This document shows positions 12,377-23,840 of a stretch of DNA of 64,000 nucleotides, one piece after another. The position numbers and the translations under genes are program-made. Within the stretch, counting starts at the first letter, position 1. Each line of letters opens with the position of its first letter. Origin of the DNA: Fragilariopsis cylindrus CCMP1102 (Eukaryota > Bacillariophyta > Bacillariophyceae > Bacillariales > Bacillariaceae); contig FMBT01000305.1 in assembly GCA_900095095.1 (NCBI GenBank), positions 372,001 to 436,000 on the forward strand. The letters run 5' to 3'. The notes under the pieces are model-generated. The model was not told the DNA's origin, did not search any database, and worked only from the letters and a program-made list of their open reading frames with translations.

Positions 12377-12934
12377 TTAACAGCTTTCAAGCTATGAGGA
12401 ATTTGGTGGTATTTTACGCGTGTTAAAAACAAGCAATAATTTCCATCTAAAAGGATAAAAAAAGATGAAAATCTTTGGAGGTGCGAATATATGTGAAGTG
12501 ATTGTCAAAATAAACTAAGATTCGACGCATTAGCAACTTGAACACAGGGATGTTTCAACAATCTGGTGGGGAGTCACCATCTCCATTATGACAGTAGTTA
12601 TTAGATTCGTAGTGATACTCAAATATTTTGAGTATTTAAACAAATTAATTATCGCGCAGGCACACATTTAACGCGATACTTAGCGCTAACCGCGAATTTT
12701 CAATAGGTTCTGGTCACTAATTAAGTAGGTACGGGCTTATTACAGCGTGGTGCGGCCCATACAAAGAACTTTTCGTGTATTGAATAAGAAAGCACACGCC
12801 GTTGAACGGAGACGCGCTGTGTCTCAATAGAACTGTTTCAGTCCCATTTTTGAGGGAGAAATGACCCAAAGAAAAAAGGGGTTGTTTTTCATGCCCCATA
12901 TATTTATATGGGGCCATAGCTTGAAAGCTGTTAA
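12377..12934. mobile_element. Non-autonomous TTAA-flanked inverted-repeat element (MITE-like)
   Basis: Perfect terminal inverted repeats CAGCTTTCAAGCTATG (12381-12396 and, reversed, 12915-12930) are each flanked by TTAA (12377-12380 and 12931-12934). The enclosed 550 bp has no transposase frame. A subterminal palindrome GCCCCATATA/TATATGGGGC sits next to the right repeat. TTAA target duplications are the hallmark of piggyBac-type transposition, so a piggyBac-mobilised MITE is the best guess. The CAGC terminus is not the classic CCC start, so the superfamily is uncertain. Confidence 0.6.
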
Positions 12935-13930
12935 ATATAATTTAATGTGCAGGCAGGACTTATTATTGCCCTGCTGAAACTACAGGTGGTTGTTAAATTT
13001 ATCAAGTAGCATGGCATGGATCCCACCAAAATTGGTCAGTACCAGATACTTCATGTCCATCCTCTCCTCTCAAATTATTTTATGATATAGACTGTGTGAT
13101 GATATTTAATTATTATTTCACCATTTAAACATCAACGATTGATTGATTGTTGTTGTTGTTGTTGTTGTTGTGGTTACTTCAGCTCGGCCAATGGCGTGTA
13201 GTGAGAGATTGAATGAATGGTGAATGTAGTTGTTGATGTGTACTTGTAGTTAGACTGTACTAGTAGCTACGGTATAACCACATACACTCAAACAACAACA
13301 ACAGCATAATTGTTTTGGGGGGAGACGATTTTTTCGATTTTTGTTTTGTGCCACAACAAAAGTGACGTGTTGCGACTTTATTAGTAGTCCTACGTCACAG
13401 TAAGACCTCTTATTGGCTGTTTTCTTGCTTGTTCAAGGTTTTGAAGTGAAATTCTAAAGTGAATGAATCTGAGAATCGAATCGTTGGAAAGGGATTCCAT
13501 TTTTGTCCGTTTTCGCGCGATAAACTACGAAGCACTCTTACTTCACAAGAATTTCAACAATTGTTTGCTTGTTAGCTCGTCCACAGATCTGAAGAGCTTT
13601 GATGCTATTAGCGTCTGTGTGACTGAAGACATCTTGTCAATACATAACACATACCGCATTAACAAATACAAGATTGAAAGCAATGCTGACGAGTAATAAC
13701 TACACTTTAACAACGAATACGAATGAATCTAGCTACGTAGCGGCGTGGTGTCAACTCTTCTCGAACATTCCAAAAGTATCAGTGCCGACAAGCTAAGAAG
13801 AGGAAGCAAAAACGCCAATTGATTCGCTATATTTGTTACCCCCCAACATTCCCCAACACAATATTTATCTCATCACTTTTCTAACTACACTCAAAAACAA
13901 GTACCACGATATATTACCCATTTTCTAACT
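12935..13930. other. Intergenic upstream of the Mpv17-like gene
   Basis: Contains a TTG trinucleotide run at about 13148-13170. A 77-residue open frame (13463-13696) has no recognisable motif. No other structure is seen. Confidence 0.5.
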
Positions 13931-15360
13931 ATGCTAAGCAGCAGAATTTCATCACAAGGGCGACGATTACTGACAAGCAGCAGTTTCCATAGCAAACGAT
14001 CATTATCTAACAAATATGATTATCGCGATGTCATCCATCATACGATGACGTCATCGGCAAGGGCAAGGACGACGGCATTGACAAGGAATACGGGACGAGC
14101 CCTCCGACAAAAAAATATCTCTTCGGCTAGCAATCGAGGAGGAAGACGTGCAGCTGATAATAATACCGTACTATCTACCATATTATCTCGACAACAAAGA
14201 CATCGACGGAATATTTCATCATCGTCGTTTGCCGAGGGAGGAGCAACAAGAGCAAAAAGTGGAGGAGGCAGTCACAAGAACAACAGTAACAAAAGTGAAA
14301 AGTCATTCTTTTCTGTATTTTCATTTTCATATATATTTCAATGGTATTCCAAACTGCTTGATACGAATCCAATTATAACAAAATGTTTATCTGCTGGTTT
14401 TATTTCATCAATTGGAAATGTATTAGCACAAGGAATCAATCATCGTCAACAGCAACAAAAGGAAGAAAAAAAAAGCAAATAGAATACGAAAATAATTTTA
14501 GTGACGTTGACAATACAACGAAACAAAAACAACAGCAGGAAGAAAATCAGCAACAACAACCCGCGGCATTCCAGATTGATATAGCACAGGTATCACGATT
14601 TGCATTATTGAATATTCTATTTGTTGCACCTATATTGCATCATTGGTATCAATTTATTAATAAAGCAGTACCAGGCCGAGCATTTTCAAAGGTATTACAA
14701 CGTACATTCTGGGATGAATTTATATTTACTCCTATGTACTTACCAGTATTCTTGGGTATGTTATGGAAATCAGAAGGTACAACTAATGATAATATAATTA
14801 AAATGATTATATCAGAACTTCCATCAATTATTACTGCTGAATGGGTAAGTTCAAATAAGTTGAAAGTTGTTGTTTTTCCGTTTGTGCGTGGGCTAATTCT
14901 TTAAGAACTTTAATCTGAAATTTGAACAACCGACTTTTTACTAACAAAAAATCGATTTCAATTTATTCATATTATTTGTTCCTTCCTCTATTGTTGCCAC
15001 GCTTTGCTACAAAATACTGCTTATCAGCTCGTTTGGGTTCCAACTATGATTGTTACCTTTAGATATATACCTATGAAATTTCAAGTTCTAACTATAAATT
15101 TAATTGGTATTTTTTGGCAAACATTCCTTTCCTATGCTGCTAATAATGCACACGATGAAACAAATAATGAGGATGTTGAAAAATTAGAAATTGGTAGTGA
15201 TAATGGCAACAACAGCACCGGCGACAAATCTAACAATGACGATGACATGGTCATGGCTAGTAGCAGTAGCAGTAGCAGCACCAGCATTATTGTAGAAGAA
15301 CACGCACCATTGGTATTGAATACTACCATTCGACAAACACACCAAAACCGACGTAAATAA
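13931..15360 (+). CDS. Mpv17/PMP22 family membrane protein
   Basis: Small integral protein of the inner mitochondrial or peroxisomal membrane family. Exons 13931-14844 and 15028-15360 (intron 183 bp, GTAAGT...CAG), about 415 residues. The first 110 residues are Arg/Ser-rich with few acids, like a mitochondrial presequence. The core has the family order: WYSKLLDTNPIITKCLSAG, a GNVLAQG segment, then a Gln/Glu-rich insertion, SRFALLNILFVAPILHHWY, DEFIFTPMYLPVFLG, and the closing LVWVPTMIVTFRYIPMKF that matches the W-x-P-...-N/F-x-x-V/I-P signature. The poly-Gln insertion between the first two core helices and the acidic/Ser tail are additions to the usual roughly 200-residue fold. One base appears missing in the A9 run at 14466-14474, where the frame changes inside the low-complexity insertion. 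Confidence 0.85.
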
Positions 15361-15663
15361 TAAATAAACAAATCGAATCCAACAGCTATAAAAGATCAGA
15401 AATAATAATACATAAATAATCAGCAGATAACAAGTCTAGATGGATTGCTAAGCATAGTTCAGCTTTTATTTATCATGTTCTACTTTTGGACTTAGTAAAT
15501 ACTTTTAGAAAGCGATGAAGCATTAAACTTTTAGTGTGGATTCATTGCGTAGAATATTAATATAAATGATGTGTGTAACGTTATATAATGATGTATCACA
15601 ATTTTTTGTATTGCGTGGTTGATTGTGCGGCGACGTTGCAAGAACTATTTCATTTTTATCAAC

Positions 15664-17097
15664 TTAAAAGTCCTCACGTAACGTAGGTACCGAGGCAAAT
15701 CCTAATATACCACAAGTACCGTTAACATTGTGTTCTGTGGACCTACTCATTAGGATGTATCCTTCGTCACCCCAAGTTGCTCCCCAGCTATTCCTTACCT
15801 TAAAATAATCCTTTCCGTCTAAAGTACCGTATCCGACAGCTGCAACTCCATGATCAAGATTATCACCACAGCCTGGATCGTCGAAGACACCAGATTTGTA
15901 GAATTGAAACGATTGTTGATCAGCCTCGATGGCAACCGAAACTGGTTGTTTAGCAATAGCCGCCACAAGTGCATCAATATTATTTTCTACATCGTAAAAG
16001 GTCTTAACACGCGTATGGTTCACTGGGGTACATTCTCCCTTCTCAGATCCGCATCCACGAAGCCAACGTTTGTGCATCGCATATGGATAATCAACCTCTG
16101 AACAAATACCGGTAGAATTCTCATCAAATAAAAATGCATTGTCCATTAGTCCACCACCGCATCCCATATCAAGCTTGTCACAATCGACCAATTCTTGTTC
16201 CGACAGACTGGTTAAGTTAGCCGTATCGATAAAGTGTGCACCTTCAATTGCCACAATGGCCGAGAATGCCCAGCACGAGCCACACATTCCTATTTAGTTA
16301 GTTAGTAGCAGCAAAGAACGGAGATAACAGAAGCACTGAATGTAAGCAAAAATTGATAGAGTGTGTTGCATCCATACTCGGCACGACGATCAATCATAAT
16401 GGATGACCAAGTTTTTGTTTTGTACAGTAAAATTATTTTCCTTTACCTTGATTCTTAACTGGAACTATAGCTCCCTGTTCAACCCAATCAACGGAGTCAG
16501 GGACATCTTGTAGTAATGTACGACGAAGCTTCGTGGCTGTTACGGCATCATCAGCAGCATATGACTTTGGTCGGCTGGCTGTCATAATACCTGGACTATA
16601 ATCTCCTAGTTTATTTAGCTCTTGGTATTCGTCTACAGTCAAATCAGAAAAATGATTATGACCGAGTATGTAAGATGAAGGTGGTTGTTGCGTATTGTGG
16701 GCTTCGATAAAGGCTTGATAAAGAAAAAGAAAATCATGGGTAATTAATTCGTTTGTCGTTAGTGGTAGGTAGGTTTAAGAAGAAGAAGAAGAAAAAAGAC
16801 AAATCAATCAAAGGCAATAATCTCAACAGTAGTAATATACATACCATTATTTCCCTTCCAGATCCCAAGACGCAATTTAGTTTCCTCATTTGTATCATAC
16901 ATTTTGGAATGTTCTTCCATCCAAGTGAAGAATTCAGGAGCGCTCACGGCATCGGCAATTCCGACGGCATCCAGAACATGCTCTTTCATCCAAGTAAAGA
17001 ATTCCGGAACACTACTAACAACATCATCGACAACATTGGCATTACTAACCTCAATAACGAAGCAAGTAAAGAGGAATGCGGAGAGGGAGAATTTCAT
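15664..17097 (-). CDS. Papain-family (C1A) cysteine protease with I29 propeptide
   Basis: Secreted or lysosomal thiol protease of 381 residues; exons 17097-16845, 16713-16447 and 16289-15664, with introns of 131 and 157 bp. There is a signal peptide ([20 protein letters not shown]). The propeptide is of the inhibitor I29 type ([17 protein letters not shown]..., [18 protein letters not shown]). The mature enzyme starts near [21 protein letters not shown]. Catalytic Cys is in CGSCWAFS, His in [12 protein letters not shown] and Asn in VRNSWG. The phase of each junction restores conserved sequence (NQG-MCGSCW spans intron 2). The propeptide N-terminus carries an in-frame duplication of about 23 residues, each copy containing PEFFTWM(K/E)EH. 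No frame breaks are seen. Confidence 0.95.
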
Positions 17098-17557
17098 TAT
17101 GATATATAGTATGTTTTAATATAATAATTCTGAAGAATTATGTAAAGGTAGGAGTTGTACTAGTAGTGATTACAGGTTGTGAAACAAAGATAAGACTTGA
17201 GCAGAATTAAGTTAATTCTTCGACAGAATCCAGAATTTCTCTACCGGTTATGTGAATTTTTTGTGCGTTGATTTGTTGTCAAATGTACTACTAGTACTAC
17301 TAGTACTGTCGTACAATAATGTAATGTGATTGAGAATATCAAGAAAGCTTTAAAAACAAAGCATCAAGAGAAATCTTTTACATCCGGGAATGAAATCAAT
17401 CACGCTCTTCATGCGATAGAACACTACTGACGACGACGACGACTACATGCACAGTTGAGGGAGTGTATACTATACTGGACACTTCTAGGAATGTATCAGT
17501 CAATCTAATCATAGGAATTATATGTGCATATTCTTTTTCTATAGAAATACGCATTTT
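17098..17557. other. Intergenic between protease and myosin genes
   Basis: Upstream flank of the protease and 3' flank of myosin. Only short ACTAGT-containing repeats near 17285-17310 are seen. Confidence 0.5.
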
Positions 17558-20500
17558 TTAATTAAAGAAATAGCTCAGGAGACCACTGCGAGATTCATTG
17601 CCAGTCTCTTCATCAATATCATCATCAATATCATTAGGATGTACAGGAAGTTCATGGGAACCTGGAATGAAATCCATTTCAATTTGATCAGCGACAGTCA
17701 AGACGCGTTCAACTAATCTATGATCTCGACAATTCTCTTGAATAATGTCTGTAATTTCCTGAAGTGCTCTTTGATACTCGAGTCTGGACTGGACCTCTGC
17801 TATATATGTCGCCGACTTGAGTTTCAACTCTTCTTTCGATTCTACCTGTAAAATATTCAGCTTGTGAGCCTGGCCTTTGTAACTTTGGACATCGTTCACC
17901 AATTTCATATTCGTTTTACTCAATTGTTTCGCATGCTGATTCAATGCAGAAAAAGAAGCTCCCGCAGATGCATTGGCATCCATTAGGCGTTGATTGTTAT
18001 CTTTCAGAAGATCAAAGTCAGTCTTTAGCTGCTGATTCTGGCCCCTGAGTCGAAATACTTCTTTGCGTAGGTGTTCAAGCATTTTACCACTCTCGTCCAT
18101 CAGTTGCTGTTGTTCTTCAGTCAAATCTTGAGCGTGCTGTTCTTCTGCCGTTTTCATATCTTCGTCGTCTTTTCCTGGTTGATCCGATTTTGTGGACAAA
18201 GAAGCTGCAGCGGCAGCAGCCAAATCTTCTACCTCTTTAGCTTTTCTGGCCTCTTTTTCTTTATGTTCTTCCATTGCCGCCGTCAATCTTCCCTCTGCTT
18301 CCTTTTCTGCTTCGAGTCTTTTCGTTTCTGCCTCTTCCAACTTCTTTTGCAAAGATCTGAGTTGATTTTCTAGTTTAGCCTCTTCTTTCTTTTCTTTCAG
18401 AGCTTGTTTGTATTTTGGACGCTGCAAACAACCTCGAATCATTGCCTGGACGACAATAGTTGCTTCAATGCTTCTTCGCAGCTCCCGCTTATCGCAGTGC
18501 ATTCTCCATTGGGTTTGAATCAACGTAGCCCTTACTGATCGTCTCAGGTGATATACCGCACGGGTAGCAAAGAGAATACGATACCAGCATTCGATTCGGG
18601 TAGCAGCTTCGCGCAATTTCAAGTAGGCTCGTCTTTGTATCATTCTGCGATAATCAGCTTGCAACGTCATAACAACTTTTCGGTATCTTGTGTACCTTAA
18701 TTTGAAAACAAACCGACGAACTTCTGTCTGTATGGTGACAGCATACGAACCCAAATATTTCATACGTTCTGCTTCTAAGAATTCTAGCGCCCCAGCTCGA
18801 AAGTATGCCCGTGTCTTTCCCATTACAAATGCTCGAAATTTCGATCCATTCTTCTCAAATTCCATTTCTCTCAATGCTAGAGTCAAAAGGATATCAGTCG
18901 CCTTTTTACACCTCGCGTCTACATCTAAAGTCTCATTTTGTAAGACAACAATGTGATCACCCTTCGGCCATAACGACTTGAATCGGTCCAAGACTGATAT
19001 ATGCTCCAATCGATTTGGGAAAGCTGATCGGGAAATCGTCACCGCCGCTACAACTCCGGCGCATCGTAATTGCTCCACCGTACTGATATGATTCATAAGT
19101 AGAGGTGCCTTAATACTATTTGGCTTGATGCAACGGATGTATCTTGTCTTGGTTTCATTTAGGGTTTCCATTAATCTTGATAGCTGGCTTTTGAATTTCG
19201 TCCATACGGTTTCAGATACGATATTAGATGTGCGCTTCTTTAATCGTTGACTAGTCGTATTATGGACTGATTTTGGACGTTTTTTCTTTTTGGAACCAGT
19301 ATTAGTAGACGAAGAACCAGAGTTGTTCAGTGGGTTCATCATGTCCTCGTTGGTCAACTCATTAGCAATGATAGCGTTACTCGATAACTTCGCGCAATCC
19401 AACAAGTCACTAGGCAAATTGTCTGTGTTCTTCACGACAAAGTTGGTTGCATCGTAGACGACCTTACCAGCATAATGAAAGATTCCAAACTCTGTATCTG
19501 CTGCATGCTTATCACGGAAGAAACACCGATTTTCTTTGTTCATGGCCTGTGCTTTGTAAACAAAAGTTTTGTCACTTCCTTTCGGACGGACACATTCCTC
19601 ATTCAAAAAGGCAAGTAAGCCCATTCTTCCTTCGACCAAATCTAGTACGTCTGTGTTATCGTCATAGGTGATCTCTTCCAATTGAATGCCTTCGTTTTCG
19701 TATTCCACTTGAACACTACGAAAAATATCTTGGGTGAATTTTTGTTGTAGTTTCTCGTTGCAATAATTAATGCAAAGTTGTTCAAATCGATTTACCTCAA
19801 ATGTTTCGAATCCAAAAATATCTAAAAGTCCGATAACACCAAATTCGTTCTTTGATGACGCTATTTTGTTCTGAGAATCCACCCGACGGTAGTTCTTCTC
19901 GGAACTGGTAGCATCGTTGATGGTTCGAACCAACCACAAGAAAGCTTTTGCATAAATCTCCTTGGCAAATGCATCGGTAGACTCCTTAGCTTTTACAGGT
20001 GTTAGGGGGACCGCAAATACTTCACCACGAGCTTCTATACTCCGTACTGTTAATGATTTCCTAAGTGCGATAGAAATTTTGCTGTCGTCATCGATGTCAC
20101 TCATTCCCATCAATTCACTCAATTCCTCGAGTTCATCAATACTACTAATGTCACTAGCATCATGATTTTCACTGTCGTCACCTTTTATTGCATGACCAGG
20201 TTGATGATGAATACCGAGTGCTAGCATTCCGGACGAAGATTCAAGTTGGGCTGGTACAAATTCAATATTCCCTAACTGAAGGACGACACAAATAGCCCGC
20301 AACAGCATCTGTAGGATTTCTCCCCGTACACCAATTAACTCTAATGCTTGCAACGTAAGTTGGAAACGTTCAGAATCGTCTTGCCTTCAATGACATTAAT
20401 TTCAGTTGGACCACATAACAAAAGGATTCAGTATCGGTATCTTCTAGACCGTCCCAAATTGCAATTTTCAATTCTTCAGGCGCGGCCAACAATTGATAGA

Positions 20501-21732
20501 AAATATGATACGTTCGTTCAGAATCGTGATGGTGTGTCACACGTGACTTTTCTAGTAGGTACACTTCACATTTACTACCAGCCAAGATAGCAGGTGAGAT
20601 CCTCCAGTTGACGTTATGTCATATTGGAGTTGAAGATATTTACCAAACCGTGACGAGTTGTCGTTTCGTAATGTTGTTGCATTACCAAAAGCCTCTAAAA
20701 GTGGATTAGAGTCTAACACGCGCTGAACAATACTATATTCTTGTTTTCCTGTTTGCTATTTTTTTTTGCGGCGTTGGTCTCTTCTTGAATACTCGCAAGA
20801 TTGTGCATAAGAATTTTAACTGTTTCTGTTTTCCCTGCACCAGATTCTCCCGAAACAAGAATAGACTGATCTGCTTGTTCCGTCAATAGACCCTTATAAG
20901 CCAAACAACTCGTTTCGTACACATGTGGTGGGAGTAACGTTCGGGGATCGCTATCTTTAGAGCGCTGACGTTGAGACATCTGTGAATCTTCTGAGGTTGT
21001 TGGATTTATTCCTGCGTTTTGATTATATTATATTATTATTATTATTATTCTCTGCAGTGAATTTACTATTCCATACTAAGGCCTGTGAATATCGATTCCG
21101 TACTTCAATACTGTACAAATGATGAAACCATTGGTACGGATTACATGCTAAGATAATATCCCAGTACGTGAATACGGTAAGGATTCTACATGCCGGGCCT
21201 TGATGTTGTATAGAATTGCAGCCTCATGTAAAAAGGGTAAATCGACCATATCGTCCACAACCTGTAATAGACCCTCATTATTGACATTTTGCAACGGTAA
21301 ATACTGGTTCGGATATTTGATCCGATTCTGATCATCAGTTAAATCAATAGTTTCTGTTCGGAATCCTTTTGATGCCGCCCTACCCCCATCGCATTGGATT
21401 GCCTGTTCATTTTTATATTGTGGTACGGAAAGATGAACAACATTAGATATTCTTTCCTTCACTATAGCTGGAATCCAACTATGTTCTTTATCAAGTATAT
21501 AAACATAATTGGAGTGTTGGTAAATATCACTATCGGTGTTATCAGTTTCATTTTCATGATTGTCGTTATCATCGTTGTCATCGGTGTCATTCGTATTATT
21601 TTGGGTGACGACGTCAACAAGTTCCACCTCCACCTCTTCCTTAGGTGGTTCTGTGACTTCTGCATCGTCGGCGGCCCTCGGGGACCCTCGCTCCGGCGGT
21701 CGCTCTGGTGATGGTGATGCCTGTCGTGGCAT
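17558..21732 (-). CDS. Myosin heavy chain with IQ motifs and coiled coil
   Basis: Actin motor, roughly 1,375 residues. The N-terminus is acidic and disordered, followed by the motor start ([21 protein letters not shown]). P-loop [10 protein letters not shown] lies near 20840, switch I-type NDNSSRFGK near 20650, and relay [17 protein letters not shown] near 19800. After the motor (ending about 18850) come five or six IQ-type basic helices, a coiled coil with long Glu/Lys runs, and a short tail. The 17558-20353 stretch is one uninterrupted frame. The 20.35-21.17 kb part keeps conserved motor sequence but needs single added bases near 21160, 20752, 20593, 20411 and about 20380. An AAT-rich stretch at 21020-21060 holds either a 55-bp intron (GTAAAT...GCAG) or a further shift. 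The class is not assigned. An alpha-kinase gene lies about 1.1 kb upstream on the same strand. Confidence 0.92.
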
Positions 21733-22110
21733 TTTTGTAACAAAAATTTCTTTTTAAGTTAGTCTATTCGTTTGGCGTTAGCGAGTTTGCTATAGCACAA
21801 TGCCAATATAAATTAGGTGAGTAAAGGATAAATAAATAAATAAATGCTGATGTTGATGTGTTGTAAAAAAATAGATTTTAATAACGCCGACCATGCAACA
21901 CACAAATAAGTTTCAAAATTTTGAAAAATCGAGCACAAAGAATTTTAATATATTTTTTATATTATAATATAACTTGTGTCACGCGGGAATTGTGAAAAAT
22001 TGTAAACTGGATATCTGTCCTTCGTACGACCACGTGAAGTAAACTTCATAAAATGATTTTGATCTCTGAAAGCGTTTCGACGGAATGGAATCCTACTAGA
22101 GGAGAAGCAC

Positions 22111-22383
22111 ATGTGCCTATTTGGAAAACTTGACTTTGAATCAGCCGTAACCTTGTTTGCTCGTAATGTGTCCACAGACCTAAGACGTAGTCATCCACTC
22201 CTAAAATCCCCAGATGAATTAATTTCTTATATCTACTCTCCACCCGAGAAAATTCAAGATGATATGTACTACGGAAAGCGAGAGGAAAAATTATGGAATC
22301 TCTTTGGTGCAGGAGTACCAAGCGCCTGCATAGACAGGGCTAAGTCTTGCAGTGAAAAACGAATCCTACAACTACTAACCTGA
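22111..22383 (+). CDS. Small unrecognised open frame, 90 residues
   Basis: Open frame between the myosin and alpha-kinase genes, with balanced composition (AVTLFARNVSTDLRRSHPLL, PDELISYIYSPPEKIQ). A second short frame opening at ATG 22053 runs into it in a different phase, so this could be the tail of a slightly longer gene. An antisense frame of similar length exists at 22046-22321, and I cannot exclude that one. Function unknown. Confidence 0.3.
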   Translation: MCLFGKLDFESAVTLFARNVSTDLRRSHPLLKSPDELISYIYSPPEKIQDDMYYGKREEKLWNLFGAGVPSACIDRAKSCSEKRILQLLT

Positions 22384-22814
22384 TGGGAGAAACCAGACGA
22401 ACATGAATCACAGATCTCAATGCATAAACTTTTTCTCTAAAATATGGAAAAGTAATTATAAACGAGGATGATGTAGATAGATAGATAGAAGAAACAAATC
22501 AAGATAGTTCGTGCCATATGTGTTATGCTGTCCTGGTGTTTGAAAAGTGTATGCTCCTCTTCTCTATATTGCTTATCTTATCTTGTAATATCTGTAGTAG
22601 TTCGTATAGGCATCAACGCTTTACGTCTTTGCCATTTGTGTTCTGATAGTCCAATTTATAGATGCTTATGATCGTTTATTTTGGTGGTTGTTGTTCGTTG
22701 CTTACAGAAATGCATACCAAGCTCTATGCTTGTGGTTCTAATGTTTGATATTGTTGCTTCTGTTGCCGTTGTCGTTGTTTTATTTATTTTCCTTACTGGG
22801 TCTGCGGCTATGAA

Positions 22815-23840
22815 TTATACTTTACGTTGGCTGGTTTTTCGTTTTTTGGCAAGAATGGTATTCAGTGTCCGCATACGATCTGTATCCGTTTTCTTACTTC
22901 CTAGGGTAAGGCTTAAAGAAGTGGTAGATTGCAAAGGGATTCGGTTGGACTTCACCGGTCGCTTGGGTTTTAACCAAAGTTTGCTACAGAATTTTCCACA
23001 ACGGTGGTGAGCAAAGAAGTTGTCGATCCCTTCGGCTCCCAAATCGCCTGAACCGTATTTCTTGGAGTTGTCATGCGACATGACTACAGGATCTGTCAAA
23101 ACATAGTCCTCTTTGTAGTGTACACCCTGTAGATCACACAAGAGGTATTTTCCACTTGTTTTGTGGAAGGAATAATGCGACAGAGCCTGCATAAAATCGC
23201 TTGAGCCAAAATATCCGCTGTTGCTGTTGAACTTTAGATAATCTCCCTCAAGCATAGGTTCACAGAGCTTTTTCTTGAATTTACCATTAGTGTCAGGATC
23301 GACGTCTTCCCAAATCGATGGTCGATTGAGTCTGACTGTTTTCACACCACGTCTAAAAGAGAATTCGCTCATAGAATTGTTGAACGCCTTGATGATTCCG
23401 GCTGCCTTATCTACAGCAAGAATATCTTTATCGAAGAAATGGTCTTCATATACTGACCCAGTTTTGAATTCTTTTAGAACACAAAGTTCCCCGTTTTGTG
23501 GACCACCATCATCGAAACGAATGCGAGGATTCGGACTGTATTTAGCCTTGTGAACCCATCGAAAGTTACCTTGGCTCCAGCGATTTTCCAGTATGATACA
23601 GTGCTTTGACTCGCTCTTAACGAATAAGTCTTTCCTTGAACGCTTTCCATCCGGTACACTGAAAACCATATCTTCATTGCTGCTACTTTTCTTACTTACT
23701 GTTAGATCAATCACGCCTTGCTCGCGGACTCTCCGTACAAAATCAGCTGTCGACGACGCATCATACCCACCGACACATTCAACCGATGATGGGACGTTCT
23801 TGTGGCTTCTTGGGGTTGACTTAGACCTACGACGAGACAT
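22815..23840 (-). CDS. Atypical alpha-kinase (MHCK/eEF2K family) domain protein
   Basis: Single-exon protein of 341 residues. The alpha-kinase fold covers residues about 80-310: a GNFRWVHKAKY start, the VLKEFKTG segment, FMQALSHYSFHKTSGKYLLCDLQG (the catalytic core where LLCDLQG matches the family LVxDLQGV), LTDPVVMS, then YGSGDLGAEGIDNFF and the zinc-binding HHRCGKFC end. These atypical Ser/Thr kinases include myosin heavy chain kinases and eEF2 kinase. The N-terminal 60 residues are basic and Ser-rich. No WD40, Sel1 or calmodulin-binding region accompanies it, so the substrate is unknown. Its position next to a myosin heavy chain gene on the same strand is suggestive only. No frame breaks are seen. 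Confidence 0.88.
   Translation of the reverse strand: MSRRRSKSTPRSHKNVPSSVECVGGYDASSTADFVRRVREQGVIDLTVSKKSSSNEDMVFSVPDGKRSRKDLFVKSESKHCIILENRWSQGNFRWVHKAKYSPNPRIRFDDGGPQNGELCVLKEFKTGSVYEDHFFDKDILAVDKAAGIIKAFNNSMSEFSFRRGVKTVRLNRPSIWEDVDPDTNGKFKKKLCEPMLEGDYLKFNSNSGYFGSSDFMQALSHYSFHKTSGKYLLCDLQGVHYKEDYVLTDPVVMSHDNSKKYGSGDLGAEGIDNFFAHHRCGKFCSKLWLKPKRPVKSNRIPLQSTTSLSLTLGSKKTDTDRMRTLNTILAKKRKTSQRKV

Noticed and set aside
11938-13696. Short plus-strand frames at 11938-12129 and 13463-13696
   Set aside because: Under 80 residues, no motif, no splice context, and they lie in AT-rich repeat-bearing DNA.
22046-22321. Minus-strand 91-residue frame between the myosin and alpha-kinase genes
   Set aside because: It overlaps a plus-strand frame with more protein-like composition, and neither has recognisable motifs.
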